Notes: generated by a model not told the origin, from the letters alone. 42,552 nucleotides of DNA from Limisphaerales bacterium (GCA_024761205.1 JAMASS010000040.1:1-42552); one strand, 5' to 3'. Shown: positions 25,735-36,645, numbered from the stretch's first letter. Numbers and translations: made by a program.

Positions 25735-26030
25735 AAGGATCCAATTATCTTTTTAGCGGATGAGGTTTCGGTGAACGGATCGGTGTAGGTGCTCTCTGAG
25801 TGATTCCATCGTCCGCCATATTGACATATTGGAAAAGATACAATCCGAAGCCGTCTCTGGGAGGTGGAGCGTCAATCGATTCAGATCTGCTGCGGCAAGA
25901 TCAGTGAGGCGCCAGAGGAAAGCCGTCATGTGCCTCAGCCAATGCGTTCATGGCGTTGATCTGAAACGATAGCGACTGCATCGCCGGGTGATTTGAAGGG
26001 ATGCCGCATCGGGGCCACATTTGCTTGAGT
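25735..26030 (-). pseudogene. DUF3291-domain pseudogene
   Basis: Read on the minus strand, short blocks match the DUF3291 fold (a small dimeric alpha-beta barrel, possibly monooxygenase-like). The blocks are FQINAMNALAEAHDGF, then in another frame LTDLAAADLNRLTLHLPE, then SNMSIWRTMESLREHLHRSVHRN (usual 'vNmSVWeslEaLraFvYrsaH'). Frame changes and the absence of a start show decay. The remaining sequence from 25578 to 25735 has no recognisable coding. Confidence 0.5.
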
Positions 26031-26045
26031 ACTGACGTAAGACAC

Positions 26046-26082
26046 AAAAAAGCGCTTGGGAATCTCTTCCCAAGCGCTTTGT
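26046..26082 (-). terminator. Rho-independent terminator of ppdK
   Basis: On the minus strand AAGCGCTTGGGA, loop AGAGAT and TCCCAAGCGCTT form a perfect 12-bp stem, followed by TTTTTGTGTC. It starts 23 bases after the ppdK stop codon. This is the only convincing intrinsic terminator I found in the window. Confidence 0.92.
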
Positions 26083-26105
26083 GCGAAGTTTAGATTAATC
26101 GTTCC

Positions 26106-28886
26106 TTATTTGCGCTTAGAAGACTTTTTTGTCTTTTTCTTGGCTTTCTTTGTCGGAGCCGCCGGGTCATCAGCTAGGGCCGCCTGCGCTGCCGCGAGGC
26201 GCGCTACCGGGACGCGGAAAGGTGAGCAGCTGACGTAGTTCAGCCCGACTCGGTGACAGAATTTCACACTGTTCGGTTCGCCGCCATGCTCGCCGCAGAT
26301 GCCAAGCTTGATATTGGGTCGGGTGCTTTGTCCTCGTTGAACGGCGATCTCCATGAGTCGCCCCACACCGGTCTGATCAACACTTGCGAAGGGATTGGTT
26401 TTCACGATGTCCAGCTCTTGGTAGGCCGGCAGGAACGAGCCTGAATCATCTCGGCTCATGCCGAGGGTGGTCTGGGTGAGATCGTTGGTGCCGAAGCTGA
26501 AGAACTGAGCATGTTCCGCGATTTCGTCGGCGGTCAGCGCGCCTCGTGGCACCTCGATCATGGTGCCGACTAGGTAGTCGAACTTTGTCTTCTTCGTCTT
26601 GGCGACTTCTTTGGCCACACGGTGAATCACTTTGATCTGGAGCTCCAGCTCCTTGGCGAATCCGACGAGCGGAACCATGATTTCTGGTCGCGCTTTGATG
26701 CCTTTCTTCTGCACCTCGGCCGCTGCTTCGAAGATGGCGCGTGCCTGCATCTCACTGATCTCCGGATAGACGATCCCCAATCGACAGCCCCGATGGCCGA
26801 GCATGGGGTTGAACTCGTGGAGGTCATGGACTCGCTTGGTAATCGTTTCGACACTGACGCCGAGTTGTTCGGCCAGTTGGGTCTGTGCCGCGTGATCGTG
26901 AGGCAAAAACTCATGCAAGGGCGGATCCAGCAAGCGAATTGTCGACGGCAAACCTTTGAGCGCTTTAAAGATGCCGCTGAAGTCGCTGCGTTGATAGGGC
27001 AGCAGCTTCTTGAGCGCTTTTTGCCGATCTTCGATCTTTTCGGCGAGGATCATTTCGCGAACCGCGTCAATGCGGTTGCCCTCAAAGAACATATGCTCGG
27101 TTCGACAAAGACCGATACCGGTGGCACCAAAGGCGACGGCGTTCCCGGTCTGTTCGGGATTGTCGGCGTTGGTGCGAACTTGAAGTTTTGTGGCTTTCTC
27201 GCACCATCCCATAAGCCGGGCGTAATTCTGATAAGTCGGGCTCTTTTCAGGATTGAGCTTTTTGTGAATCAGCACCTGGATGATCTCTGACGGTGCGGTC
27301 TTGACCTTACCGGCGTAGATTTCACCAGAGGTGCCGTCGATGGACATGTAGCCGCCTTCCTTGAACGAGGCCTTACCGGCGCTGACTTTCTTCTTGGCGT
27401 AGTCGACGTGGAGGTTCGTCGCGCCGCAGACACAGACTTTGCCCATTTGACGTGCCACCAACGCTGCGTGAGAGCTGACACCGCCGCGGGCGGTGAGAAT
27501 CCCTTCTGCCGCAATCATGCCGCGAAGGTCCTCTGGAGAGGTTTCGACACGAACCAGCAATACTTTTTCACCACGGTCGGCGGCTTCGACCGCTCGCTCG
27601 GCATTTAAGTAGATTCTTCCCGAAGCGGCACCCGGACCGGCCGGAAGGCCGGTAGCGATCACTTTCGCCGACTTTAATGCTTGGTGATCGAAAATGGGCG
27701 CCAAAACCTGGTCGAGCTGTTCGGCGGGAACTCGTGTGACGGCGGTTTTCCAATCAATGAGTTTCTCTTTGACCATTTCACAGGCGATGCGGACGGCAGC
27801 CACTCCTGTGCGTTTGCCATTGCGGGTTTGGAGCATGAAGACGGTGCCGTCCTCGATGGTGAACTCGAAGTCCTGCATGTCGGTGAAGTGCGACTCTAGC
27901 ACGCCGCGAATGCGGTTTAATTCCTTGAACGGTTTGGGCATCGCTGTTTTCAGTTCGGCGACGGGCTGAGGTGTGCGCACCCCAGCGACCACGTCTTCTC
28001 CTTGGGCGTTGATGAGGAACTCACCGTAGAACACCTTTTCGCCGGTGGCGGGGTCGCGAGTAAAGGCCACTCCAGAACCCGAATTCTCGCCGGTGTTGCC
28101 GAAGACCATCGCCTGAACGTTTACGGCTGTGCCCCAGGACGCGGGGATGTTGTATTTGCGACGGTAAACGATGGCTCGATCGTTCATCCACGAACCGAAA
28201 ACCGCCCCGACAGCGCCCTCCATTTGTTGCCATGGATCATTGGGGAAAGCCTTGCCGGCTCGGGTCTTCACCAGTTTCTTGAATCGTTTGACGAGTTCCT
28301 GGATCGCATCGGTGTTCAGTTGATTGTCGTCAACCTCGAGCTGTTTAGGAAAGATCTCCTTTTTCAGTTTGTCGATCTCGGCTTCGAAGGGATCATGATC
28401 CTCGTCCGGTCGTTTCTGCACGCCCATGACCACATCCCCATACATTTGAATAAATCGACGGTAGCAATCCCAAGCGAAACGGGGGTTGCCGCTGGCCGCA
28501 GCCAGGGCGTTGACCGTCTCATCGTTCAAACCGAGGTTCAGAATGGTGTCCATCATGCCGGGCATGGACTCGCGGGCACCGGAGCGAACGGCTACTAGCA
28601 ACGGCTTGTTGATGTCGCCGAACTTCTTGCCCAGGATCCGTTCCATATTGCGAACCCCGTCTTCCATTTGGGCTCGGAGCTCTGCGGGATACTTGCGCTT
28701 ATGGTCGTAGTAATAAGTACAAACTTCGGTGGAAATGGTGAAGCCAGGGGGGACGGGCAGCCCGATGCGGGTCATCTCGGCAAGGTTGGCTCCCTTGCCA
28801 CCCAAGAGAGACTTCATGCTGCCGTTGCCGTCAGCCTTATTCTTTCCAAATGTATAAATGTATTTCGGTTTCGTTGCTTTGGTCAT
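26106..28886 (-). CDS. ppdK: Pyruvate, phosphate dikinase
   Basis: This 926-residue cytoplasmic enzyme interconverts ATP + Pi + pyruvate with AMP + PPi + PEP, serving gluconeogenesis or PPi-linked glycolysis. The N-terminal ATP-grasp region shows [28 protein letters not shown]. The phospho-histidine domain has [21 protein letters not shown] near residue 460. The PEP/pyruvate barrel shows [41 protein letters not shown] and the catalytic Cys loop [10 protein letters not shown] near the C-terminus. The length fits PPDK (about 870-900) except for a Lys-rich C-terminal tail ([14 protein letters not shown]) of about 20 residues not needed for the fold. A strong terminator follows. The gene is intact and long, so it is under selection. 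Confidence 0.97.
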   Translation of the reverse strand: MTKATKPKYIYTFGKNKADGNGSMKSLLGGKGANLAEMTRIGLPVPPGFTISTEVCTYYYDHKRKYPAELRAQMEDGVRNMERILGKKFGDINKPLLVAVRSGARESMPGMMDTILNLGLNDETVNALAAASGNPRFAWDCYRRFIQMYGDVVMGVQKRPDEDHDPFEAEIDKLKKEIFPKQLEVDDNQLNTDAIQELVKRFKKLVKTRAGKAFPNDPWQQMEGAVGAVFGSWMNDRAIVYRRKYNIPASWGTAVNVQAMVFGNTGENSGSGVAFTRDPATGEKVFYGEFLINAQGEDVVAGVRTPQPVAELKTAMPKPFKELNRIRGVLESHFTDMQDFEFTIEDGTVFMLQTRNGKRTGVAAVRIACEMVKEKLIDWKTAVTRVPAEQLDQVLAPIFDHQALKSAKVIATGLPAGPGAASGRIYLNAERAVEAADRGEKVLLVRVETSPEDLRGMIAAEGILTARGGVSSHAALVARQMGKVCVCGATNLHVDYAKKKVSAGKASFKEGGYMSIDGTSGEIYAGKVKTAPSEIIQVLIHKKLNPEKSPTYQNYARLMGWCEKATKLQVRTNADNPEQTGNAVAFGATGIGLCRTEHMFFEGNRIDAVREMILAEKIEDRQKALKKLLPYQRSDFSGIFKALKGLPSTIRLLDPPLHEFLPHDHAAQTQLAEQLGVSVETITKRVHDLHEFNPMLGHRGCRLGIVYPEISEMQARAIFEAAAEVQKKGIKARPEIMVPLVGFAKELELQIKVIHRVAKEVAKTKKTKFDYLVGTMIEVPRGALTADEIAEHAQFFSFGTNDLTQTTLGMSRDDSGSFLPAYQELDIVKTNPFASVDQTGVGRLMEIAVQRGQSTRPNIKLGICGEHGGEPNSVKFCHRVGLNYVSCSPFRVPVARLAAAQAALADDPAAPTKKAKKKTKKSSKRK

Positions 28887-29104
28887 AATTTATTTTGACT
28901 AGTCTTTGAACGTGGGAAACGCTCTCAATTTTGGTGCGACTGACCAAAATGAGCGAGGACAGTAGCAAGGGCCGCTCCCATGAATCAATTGCTGAGTTCC
29001 CGTGTCAAGTCTCAACTTCGGAATCATCGCTCGTTGCCCGAGGCGCGGAGGCGCTGCGGAGCGTGGGGGATAAGCTGAAACCCTAAGGGATGACTCCTTT
29101 TCTT

Positions 29105-29935
29105 CTCTCCATCAAATCCGGCGGGAGAGGGGCTGCTTTTTCAGACTTCCTCGTTGAGTAGAGAAATGGCATCCAGCTTGGGCTGCAGCGATAGCGGTAT
29201 CTGCCGTATCCCAGTGTCCTTCGGCGGAACAATTGGAACAACACAATGTTGTGATTGAAGATCCTCGTCGAGTCAGCTCCGCGGTGACGATGCCGGTGGC
29301 GCGGTGGTAATGCCATAGCCTATGATCATGACGATGGCGGCTAGAAATTTCCCCTGGGGTGTCGCTGGGTCCAAGTCGCCGTATTCGACGGTAGTGAGCG
29401 TGACGATGGCCGGTATCCGGTCGGGATGCTGGTGAAGTTGTTTTGTTCCCCCTCAATGAGATTCATCAACGAACCGATGATGGGCACAAGGACTATCACG
29501 GTGAACACGAAGGCAACGATTTTAGGGCAGCTGACCGGAGCGCCTTCATGATTGTCCGAGAGTCCTCGAGATGCTGAATGAGCTTCAGGGGGCCTAAAGA
29601 TTCAGAATGCTCGCATCAGACGCACCACGATAAGGAATTCCGCTCCGGTAAAGAAAAGACTCAGGCAGGTGGGGAGAACCACGCCGTAAAAGCTCCGAGC
29701 GTAATACCCCGGCGAGCGCACTGACCAGAGTCGGAGAAAGTATTCGCTCGTAAAGAGGATGGTGAAGCCTCATTCGATAGCGTGGAACCAAGCGTGAAAC
29801 TGTTAGTGGATCTCCGTAACGCTGTCTAGGCAAACGGCCAAGACACTGGCGGCAATGGAGGTGATGAGCAAGGCATCAAACGCCTTTCCTGACGGGGCGC
29901 CGCCTCGAATGATAAACACGGTACAACTCCCGAGC
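29105..29935 (-). pseudogene. Voltage-gated potassium-channel-like (Ion_trans) pseudogene
   Basis: On the minus strand, fragments in all frames spell a six-TM cation channel. They are GKAFDALLITSIAASVLAVCLDSV (S1), FTILFTSEYFLRLWSVRSPGYYARSFYGVV (S2-S3), FLIVVRLMRAF (S4, with arginine), [25 protein letters not shown] (S5), the selectivity region [18 protein letters not shown] (usual TVGYGD, here with V-E-Y-G-D), and the S6 end IVMIIGYGI followed by [11 protein letters not shown] short Cys-containing tail ends near 29110. At least four frameshifts and several stops preclude function. The intact relative is the common prokaryotic Kch/KvLQT-like channel of about 270 residues. Confidence 0.75.
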
Positions 29936-30046
29936 ACGCATGCCGTTTGATTTCATTTTTCGGTTGTTCCGGGGTAAGAAGGACGAGAGATCTTTCGATG
30001 TTGCGGTTCTCGTTCGCCGAGAACTTAAGGCGTCCTAGGGATCCCT

Positions 30047-30484
30047 TTACGAGCAAGCGAGAGCGAGAACGGGGAGAGGCGTGAGGGCGCCGCCTATCCG
30101 CAGCATCGTGAGAGAAGGTTGACGGCTTACCAGATGTTGGACCGTGATGCCCAAGCCTGCGACTAGGAAAAATCCCATGAAGAGACCTAGGGAGACACTG
30201 AGGGCAGCCGGTGCGAGGTCGGGATGAGTCATCGCGTAAGCTGTGGTGAGGCAGAGAGCCGCGATTCCTTGAGGCGATCGAAAATGACTGAAACTCCAAC
30301 CCATCCAGTAACCTAGCGAAAGCAGTGCGAGGAAATGTTCCCAACCGGAGAATCCATGTGCCAAGCTGTTCGCGAATTTGGCGTTTAGCGTGTGCATGGG
30401 GTGAGCGATTGCCACGAAGGGAATCAATAGGGTGACCGTTGCGGCTAGTCGGTAGAGTTGATGCCTATGAGTTTTCGGTTCCAT
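30047..30484 (-). CDS. HupE/UreJ-like membrane protein, possibly C-terminally truncated
   Basis: From ATG 30484 the protein (145 residues) has an export-like start (LAATVTLLIPFVAIAHPMH) and then the family region SLAHGFSGWEHFLALLSLGYWMGW, corresponding to 'GfxHPxxGxDHlLAml' of HupE/UreJ putative nickel/cobalt permeases. Three to four further TM helices follow (IAALCLTTAYAMTH, LSVSLGLFMGFFLVAGLGI, MLRIGGALTPLPVLALAC). The usual Asp of the motif is Glu here and the first His-Pro pair is altered, so metal transport is not certain. The family is commonly about 190 residues, so the C-terminus may have been cut by a stop. It is close to the potassium-channel relic on the same strand. Confidence 0.55.
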   Translation of the reverse strand: MEPKTHRHQLYRLAATVTLLIPFVAIAHPMHTLNAKFANSLAHGFSGWEHFLALLSLGYWMGWSFSHFRSPQGIAALCLTTAYAMTHPDLAPAALSVSLGLFMGFFLVAGLGITVQHLVSRQPSLTMLRIGGALTPLPVLALACS

Positions 30485-30880
30485 GGATTTTAGCTGTTGA
30501 TCGTCTATGGCTTTATGAAGCAAATAGGGAGAAAATGCAATTGAGTTTCTTCGCGAGGGCGTGGGGAGGGTGTGGTTGAAAAGGAGTGCGTTTCATCACC
30601 CACGCAACCCAAGGAATTCCGCCGTTGCCGCACAGGGCGAGGGCTAATTCGGCGGTGGTGGCCAAATGCGGAGAAGGACATCTGATGCGACGGTTGAGGC
30701 GGTGAAGAAGGCCGTTGAGAGTGGTCTCCTCGGTTAGCCGTTCAGGCCACCTCAATGAAAACGCTTCTTACATTTTCTCCTTTCGGAGGTTCTTTTTTTG
30801 GCAGATGCTACAAATGTCTTGACAGCCAGGACGGTTCGCCATTGGCAGAAAATCGCAAGGCGGATAGGTCCTCACACTTT
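30485..30880. other. Intergenic region without a supported gene
   Basis: The stretch contains one 80-codon frame on the minus strand (30513-30755, starting MRWPERLTEETTL) with no recognisable domain or signal. The last 100 bases may hold the promoter of the following plus-strand relic. I see no repeat or RNA gene. Confidence 0.4.
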
Positions 30881-32046
30881 ATGAAAACTTGTTTATCTTT
30901 TTTGCTGGTACTCGTAAATCGAGCCTGTCAATCGGGAGCAACGATGCTCACCAAACCGACCAAGACCTCTTCGGATTAAGGAAACTTGCGGGAATCGTAA
31001 CGGCTGCCCTGTGTCTCGCTGTTCACTTTGTTGGCGACAACTCAGTCGTCTCCACTGCTTTCGCTCATGTGCCTAAAGGCTGCACTCCGCATACAATTTA
31101 CAGTTATAATGATCTGAATTGTGAGCCGATGCTGCATCACGACGCTTGGGTAGAGTATGTGGATGTTGCGACCAGAGAGCAGGAAAGAAGTGATGATAAC
31201 GGCTCACGAAAGGACTGTCTCTCTCTGGGGGTGAATTTGGAGATGACGGCATTTCCCTTTTTGGACCGCATCAAGCAAACCACCGGACCGAAGGCCAAAG
31301 AAGCCGACCGCCGTCGCGCAATGCTCCGATACTTCACGCCTATCCGAAGCCCCTCTGGAGCACCCAAGGGCATGGCCCGGCTGCCCATGCGGACACGCTG
31401 AACTACTTGCAATGAGGAATACTGCTCACCTAGAAAGAACGGGATCAACTTTTCCGGATGTGTCAGGAGGAAGAGGGACTTTCGGGTTTTACAATGAAAT
31501 GTCTGAGTGTGCTAGACGACTAGGATTTGTGGAGCAAGGCGAAGGATGAGGAACGGGAGTTGATCCGCAAAGGCCAAGCACGGGAGGATTTGTCAGACGA
31601 AATTCAGAATTCGGTGGGCTGGCAAACACAAGATGAACTCATGCAGAGCGATATTTTGGGGAATGATATGAACCCGATGCGGCGAAGTTGCGGCGGCTAG
31701 CGGTTATCTGCGCAAGCAGCAAACGGAGGCACAGGCAGCTTTGGAGCAGGGTTACGAAAACCAGAACCAACCGCAATGGTGGCAGGAGCGCCTTGCTTGG
31801 ATCGACAAATCGGCGGCCAGCTTGCAGCTTTCCTTGGACCTCAACGACACGGATTGGGTGGAGGAAGCAGCGGCTTATCATCAATCACTGGTGAACCAAA
31901 AGAGAGATTTGACACGCCACTGCCGAGCACCCTGGAGGACATCGCCCGGAGCCGCCAAGTTTCAGAACGACTATACAATGGGCAATAAAAAGCATATGCG
32001 GGAAGAGTTCGATCAGATCATCGCCCAACTTTTTCCCGCGCCTTAA
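30881..32046 (+). pseudogene. Frameshifted secreted protein of unknown family
   Basis: The coding signal moves between frames. ATG 30881 gives a signal-peptide-like start (MKTCLSFLLVLVNRAC) that stops after 33 codons. An overlapping frame runs to 31401 with AGIVTAALCLAVHFVG, then FAHVPKGCTPHTIYSYNDLNCEPMLHHD and a charged helical part. Later frames give RDQLFRMCQEEEGLSGF, WSKAKDEERELIRKGQARED, the frame 31741-32046 with QPQWWQERLAWIDKSAAS and LDLNDTDWVEEAAAYHQ, and finally LPSTLEDIARSRQVSERLYNG. These pieces follow one another in a sensible order, suggesting one degraded gene of roughly 370 codons rich in charged helices. I do not recognise the family. The longest surviving frames could each be annotated as hypothetical proteins. 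Confidence 0.45.
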
Positions 32047-32185
32047 TCCCGCCCTTTGGGACTTAACCACTCTGGAAATCTCAGTCGGCAAACCCCTTTC
32101 CAGGGGGGGACTTTTTTCGTGCCGTGCGCCGGGCGGGGAAATGCCACTTTACATCGGCAGATGGGCACGTTAACGCTCTTGGCCT

Positions 32186-32581
32186 ATGCTAAAACCCTTT
32201 CAAGTTTGGCTCGGTTTATTCGTGCTTTTGGCGATGGGTACCGGTTGCGCCACCTCCTCAATCACGAATTTGACGCCATCGGATTTTCCACGCTTTGATT
32301 CAGGCTTGTATCGAATTGAAGCGGCGTGGCGCAGTAATCAGCGATCTATTCAGGAGGATACGATCGAGCCGGTCGTCATTGTTGGAACGACGCACTATCC
32401 CATGCAGCCGGTTCCTTATGCGGAGGGGCGGTGGGAAACCATGGTGCCTGTCAAGCCCGATCAAGAGGTCATCCACTACCACTTTAAATTCAACTTTATT
32501 TACAGTGCCGTCCCGGAGGGACGACCGAACAGCAAGCGTTCTCCCGAATATCGCTTGGATATTGTTTCGGAAGAACTTTGA
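32186..32581 (+). CDS. Small predicted lipoprotein of PVC type
   Basis: This is a 131-residue exported protein. Residues 1-20 are a signal peptide (VWLGLFVLLAMGTG) ending at Cys21, followed by ATSS, a plausible lipid-attachment site although the -3 residue is not ideal. The mature part reads TNLTPSDFPRFDSGLYRIEAAW, VVIVGTTHYPMQPV, RWETMVPVKPDQEVIHYHFKF and finally RSPEYRLDIVSEEL. It is a beta-rich domain reminiscent of short conserved verrucomicrobial lipoproteins with a 'T-N-L-T-P' start. The function is unknown, perhaps an immunoglobulin-like carbohydrate or envelope protein. It converges on carB with 15 bases between stop codons. The intact frame contrasts with the decayed DNA just upstream. 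Confidence 0.7.
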   Translation: MLKPFQVWLGLFVLLAMGTGCATSSITNLTPSDFPRFDSGLYRIEAAWRSNQRSIQEDTIEPVVIVGTTHYPMQPVPYAEGRWETMVPVKPDQEVIHYHFKFNFIYSAVPEGRPNSKRSPEYRLDIVSEEL

Positions 32582-32596
32582 CCTTGGCGCGATAGA

Positions 32597-34105
32597 TTAG
32601 GTGGCGGCGGAGGCGACCAGCTCCTCTTCGAAATCGACGAGCTCCTTGATCTGAGTCAAGAACCAGCGATCTATCTTCGTCAGGTCAAAGATGTCGTCGA
32701 TCAAAAACCCGGCGCGAAGGGCGTGGCGGATGAAGTAGATCCGTTCGGCATTGGGCACGGTGAGTTTTTGACGGATGAGGTTGGCCGGGAGGATATCCCG
32801 ATCCTGAAAAACCGCATCGCCAATTCGCCAAGGTTTGTCATTGCCGCCCAGTCCGTTCCGTCCGGTTTCCATGGAGCGAAGGCATTTCTGCAGCGACTCC
32901 TTGAAGGTGCGGCCGATCGCCATGACTTCTCCGACCGACTTCATTTGCGTGTTAAGTGTGGGGTCGGTTTGCGGGAATTTTTCGAAGACAAAGCGCGGGA
33001 TCTTTGTCACCACATAGTCAATGGTGGGTTCGAAGCTGGCTGGAGTCTCGCGGGTGATGTCATTTTGGATTTCATCCAAATGGTAGCCAACCGCCAATTT
33101 AGCGGCGATTTTGGCGATCGGAAACCCAGTGGCTTTTGAAGCGAGGGCCGAGGAGCGAGAGACGCGTGGGTTCATCTCAATGACCACCATCCGTCCGGTA
33201 TCAGGACAAACGCCGAATTGGATGTTTGAACCTCCCGTTTCCACTCCGATTTCTCGAATGATTGCGAAGGAGGCGTTGCGCATGATTTGATATTCTTTGT
33301 CAGTCAGCGTCTGAATCGGCGCGACAGTGATGGAATCTCCGGTGTGCACGCCCATGGGATCGAAGTTTTCAATGGAGCAGACAATGACACAGTTATCCGC
33401 CTTGTCGCGCATGACCTCCATCTCATATTCCTTCCAACCCAGCAGCGACTCCTCAATAAGAATCTCGGAAACTGGGGATCGCTGAAGGCCGCATTTGGCG
33501 ATCGTTTCAAACTCTTCCCGGTTGTAGGTGATGCCGCCACCCGTGCCCCCCAGAGTGTAGGCGGGACGAATGATGAGCGGGAATTGTCCAATGGCGTCTG
33601 CCTTTTCGAGTGCTTCGTCAAAGGAGTGAGCGGTGAAGCTGAGCGGAAGGTCGAGGCCGATTTTCACCATGGCGTCCTTGAACTCTTGACGGTCTTCCCC
33701 ACGTTGAATCGCGTTGGCATCCGCGCCGATCATCTCCACGCCCAGCCGCTTCAAGGTTCCGTTTCGGTGGAGAGATATCGCTGTATTTAGCGCGGTTTGG
33801 CCGCCAAGAGTCGACAAAAGGACCAATTTACCTGTTGTGCCGCGCGCTTTCTTGGCTGCGAGTTCCCGGACGATGACCTTCTCGACGCACTCGGGGGTGA
33901 TGGGCTCGATGTAGGTTCGATCGGCGAATTCGGGATCGGTCATGATGGTGGCGGGATTGGAGTTCACCAGGATCACGTGGAAGCCGTCTTCCTTGAGCGC
34001 TTTGCAGGCCTGGGTGCCGGAGTAGTCGAACTCGCAGGCTTGGCCGATGATAATAGGGCCTGCGCCGATGATGAGCACGGAGTCGATGTCAGTCCGCTTG
34101 GGCAT
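32597..34105 (-). CDS. carB: Carbamoyl-phosphate synthase large subunit, N-terminal half only
   Basis: This 502-residue protein corresponds to the carboxyphosphate-forming half of CarB. It starts [28 protein letters not shown] and contains GGQTALNTA, the ATP-grasp motifs [82 protein letters not shown], then the beginning of the helical oligomerisation domain, ending [19 protein letters not shown]. Normal CarB has about 1070 residues, with a second, carbamate-phosphorylating half. Here a clean stop lies at the middle linker and the next gene converges 15 bases away, so the second half would have to be elsewhere. Split carB1/carB2 pairs are known in Methanocaldococcus and Aquifex. Truncation by decay is the alternative, but the half present is free of lesions. 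Confidence 0.92.
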   Translation of the reverse strand: MPKRTDIDSVLIIGAGPIIIGQACEFDYSGTQACKALKEDGFHVILVNSNPATIMTDPEFADRTYIEPITPECVEKVIVRELAAKKARGTTGKLVLLSTLGGQTALNTAISLHRNGTLKRLGVEMIGADANAIQRGEDRQEFKDAMVKIGLDLPLSFTAHSFDEALEKADAIGQFPLIIRPAYTLGGTGGGITYNREEFETIAKCGLQRSPVSEILIEESLLGWKEYEMEVMRDKADNCVIVCSIENFDPMGVHTGDSITVAPIQTLTDKEYQIMRNASFAIIREIGVETGGSNIQFGVCPDTGRMVVIEMNPRVSRSSALASKATGFPIAKIAAKLAVGYHLDEIQNDITRETPASFEPTIDYVVTKIPRFVFEKFPQTDPTLNTQMKSVGEVMAIGRTFKESLQKCLRSMETGRNGLGGNDKPWRIGDAVFQDRDILPANLIRQKLTVPNAERIYFIRHALRAGFLIDDIFDLTKIDRWFLTQIKELVDFEEELVASAAT

Positions 34106-34190
34106 ATTTCAATTTTGGGGACTTAAACCCAAACGCCTGGTTCTGTCAGCAACCAAAACCTCCCCTCCGGAGAGCGTCGTCACGCCGACA

Positions 34191-34295
34191 GGCGACCATA
34201 CCGATACCGAACCGGTGAAGAGCGATTTTCGATCACCCTTTGCCCTCCCAGTCCGCCAAAAAAGACAAGGGCAAAAATAGCAATTTGCCGTTGCC
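34191..34295. repeat. Dispersed repeat, copy B, upstream of the carB half
   Basis: About 100 bases align with 38656-38748. Shared blocks are GGC-ACCA-ACCGATA, TTTT-GA-CA-C-TTTGC and AAGGGCAAAA followed by TTGCCGTTG. The internal pair TTTGCCCT/AAGGGCAAA can form a hairpin. It lies 86 bases before the carB start, in the reverse-strand leader. Confidence 0.45.
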
Positions 34296-35331
34296 CCCAC
34301 CCCCATCCTTTCAGTAGGTCCCCTCTCAGCACAAGTGATAGTGAGACTCGTTTATCGGGTTACTCACTAAATACAATAGCCCGCAAACGGCCTCGATGAT
34401 TGATCCCCACGGCGTCAGGGCGAACAAGTAAGGCTCCTTCAGGTTCTCACTGTCGTTTGTGTCAACGGCCCGATGCCATTGCATACCGGGCCGTTGCCGA
34501 AAAACTTGAATGGACCGATCAAATAATCAACCCGTATGAAAAAAACATGGAATTCATCCAAGGCAATGGCAACACGCCCGTCCGGCTCTTGTGGAGCGGC
34601 ATCAAAACAACTGCCGATTGGGGTCTGCAGGTGGCGCTCTTTTTCAGCACCTTGGAGGCGGCCATTGACGACTGACCAGAGATTTCGGATTGCATTCGGG
34701 CTATATGGTGCGAAGAGATAAATTTTTTAAGAAAACCTTCTTACACCGTATGGGACCGTGAAGTGAATTATGGCGGAGGTATGACGCCAAGGGGAATGGT
34801 AGCTGGGGATACGATTCTTATTCTTGGTTAGACAGGTATGACAATTCCGGGACCGCAATCAATTGTGCCCCGGCCAATGGAGCGCGATCAATAGAGACCT
34901 CACTTGCGCCTATTATTACATTACGCTGGCCGGTCTTTGGCAGAGCGGCACTAAATTGGCACCTCTTCCTGTGGTGCTCCCGCAGAACGCCACCAAGTGG
35001 CATTATTGCGACGGCGAGGTGGTGATAGCAGCGGAATACCCCAAGCAAAGCCATGACAGCGCAAGGCCTGTGACTCTCGAACTTTGGGATTGGAGCGGCG
35101 TGATCGACTCGTTGAGGGAGACATTGGCTGGCCGGCGGAACATGAAGTCACGCGCAGGGTGACCGCCGGTAGTAGCGGCACGCGAACGCTGACATTTTAC
35201 GTGAATAATCCGTCGAATCATGGATGTGAGCTTCGTCAATATGGCTCGGATGAGGATGGCCGACTACGGTGGGAGCGACGGATAAGAGGACTGGGAGGGA
35301 AATTATTGGGGCCAACGCAGGATTTCATCTC
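34296..35331. other. Degenerate intergenic DNA with fragments of open frames
   Basis: No gene is supported. Two pieces look formerly coding on the plus strand: 34400-34675 (ending IKTTADWGLQVALFFSTLEAAIDD), and consecutive frames at 34920-35330 that read LAPLPVVLPQNATKWHYCDGEVV, ARPVTLELWDWSG and, in another frame, SGTRTLTFYVNNPSNHGCELRQYG. They may be the remains of one or two small proteins. No RNA gene or array is seen. Confidence 0.35.
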
Positions 35332-35592
35332 ATGAAAAAGCGAACGGTTTATTAGGTGGCGGTGTCCACTCTCGCTTTGACGATTCTGGGGCTGATTTTT
35401 TTCCTCCGTGAAAACGCCTACACGAACGGTGGGGCGGAAGCGACCACACCGCCGTCCGCCACGGCAGAATCCTCATCCCCGGCAGTTCAGCCGCCTGCAA
35501 GGTTGCCGATTCCCTTGCCCGCACAAATCTCGGCGACCGAGCCGGAGGTGGTTGGGTGTGGCTTCAACATGCTCATCATCGGTGAGTCTTGA
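35332..35592 (+). pseudogene. Membrane-anchored Pro-rich protein relic with early stop
   Basis: ATG 35332 gives MKKRTVY and then an in-frame TAG at 35353. Reading continues in the same frame as VAVSTLALTILGLIFFLREN, a single TM anchor, followed by a Pro/Ala/Thr/Ser-rich linker (ATTPPSATAESSSPAVQPPA) and a stop at 35592. It resembles the N-terminus of a membrane-anchored secreted protein cut off where the typA relic begins. A GTG start at 35356 would give an intact 78-residue protein. Confidence 0.35.
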
Positions 35593-36645
35593 TGGCACGC
35601 TCGAGATTCAGTTGAACCGGTGGCTCGAGGAGGATTCCTTTGCCGTCGCCAGAGGAGCGCATGTTGACCAATTTTTTGACGAGGTAGGGGGGGCACCGGA
35701 AGGTTCCCTTTCGCGAGCATTTTTGCCGATCACCATGCCGACGTAGATTTGGTGGCCCGGACACCGATGAAACACTTGCCGAGTTGTGCTGGATGGTGTC
35801 GAGGCGTAAGCGGTGGTTTCGCCGGTATCGACGCTAACTAAGGAGCCTTGCGGATGCGTGTTGAGGTCGCCCTGACTGGGGCCGCATTGGTGGAAGGCAT
35901 GGCTGATAATCCCCATGCCGCGGGTCTGATTGATCATATCGGATCCAAAGCCAATCAATCCGCAGGTCGAAATTGCAGCTGCGATCAATGACAATCTCGC
36001 CTTGGTGATTCATTGAGGTGATTTCTGCGTTTCGATTCGAAAGATTCTCAAGTATGCACCCATTGTGGTCTGGGGGATCTCCAGGAAAAGCTTTTCGATC
36101 GGTTCCATAAGTTTGCCGTCGTCGTCGCGGTGGAAAATGACTTCCGGACGAGAAACGAGGGCTTCGCACCCTTCCCTGCGCATTTGTTCGACGAGGGTCG
36201 CGATTTGCATTTCCCCACGGGCTTCGACATCGAAGATGTTCGGCGCACTCGTCGGGGAAACCCTGAGAGAAATGTTGGTTCGAATCTCCTTTTCGAGACG
36301 CTCTAGGATATGTCGGGCGGTGAGAAGATTGCCGTCATGCTCAGCGAATGGTCCATCATTAACGGCAAATTGCATCCGAATCGTTGGTGAATCGATGGGA
36401 ATAAATGACAGGGCGACACCGTCCTCGTTGCTGCAGATTGTTTCACCGATGGAGACACTTTCAATTCCGGTCAGACCGATAATATCGTCCGCTGAAGCTT
36501 CCTCGATTTGAACTCGGTTCATGCCATCGAATTTAATGATGGCGGAGATCTTTCCTTTCTTGCGGGAGACATCGCCATAGAGGCAGGTAATTGGTCGCCG
36601 ACTTTGATGGTTACGGAGGCGATCTAGCCCATAGTAATACGAATT
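35579..36645 (-). pseudogene. typA: TypA/BipA translational GTPase pseudogene lacking the G domain
   Basis: The minus strand carries the middle and part of the C-terminal regions of the ribosome-binding GTPase BipA. The region 36010-36522 is open and well conserved: DDIIGLTGIESVSIGETI, DSPTIRMQFAVNDGPFAEHDG, TNISLRVSPTSAPNIFDVEARGEMQIATLVEQMRREG. Upstream, out of frame, is IASVTIKVGDQ (start of domain II). Downstream frames give MNHQGEIVIDRS, GLIGFGSDMINQTRGMGIISHAF, GSLVSVDTGETTAYAS and KKLVNMRSSGDGKGILLEPPVQLNLERAI. The whole N-terminal GTP-binding domain is missing, and the last part is cut at about 35590. This copy cannot be a GTPase; an intact copy may exist elsewhere. Confidence 0.83.

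Noticed and set aside
26253-28598. Plus-strand open frames opposite ppdK
   Set aside because: They are antisense shadows of a fully conserved gene.
30513-30755. 80-codon minus-strand frame before the HupE-like gene
   Set aside because: No Shine-Dalgarno, domain, signal or composition support.
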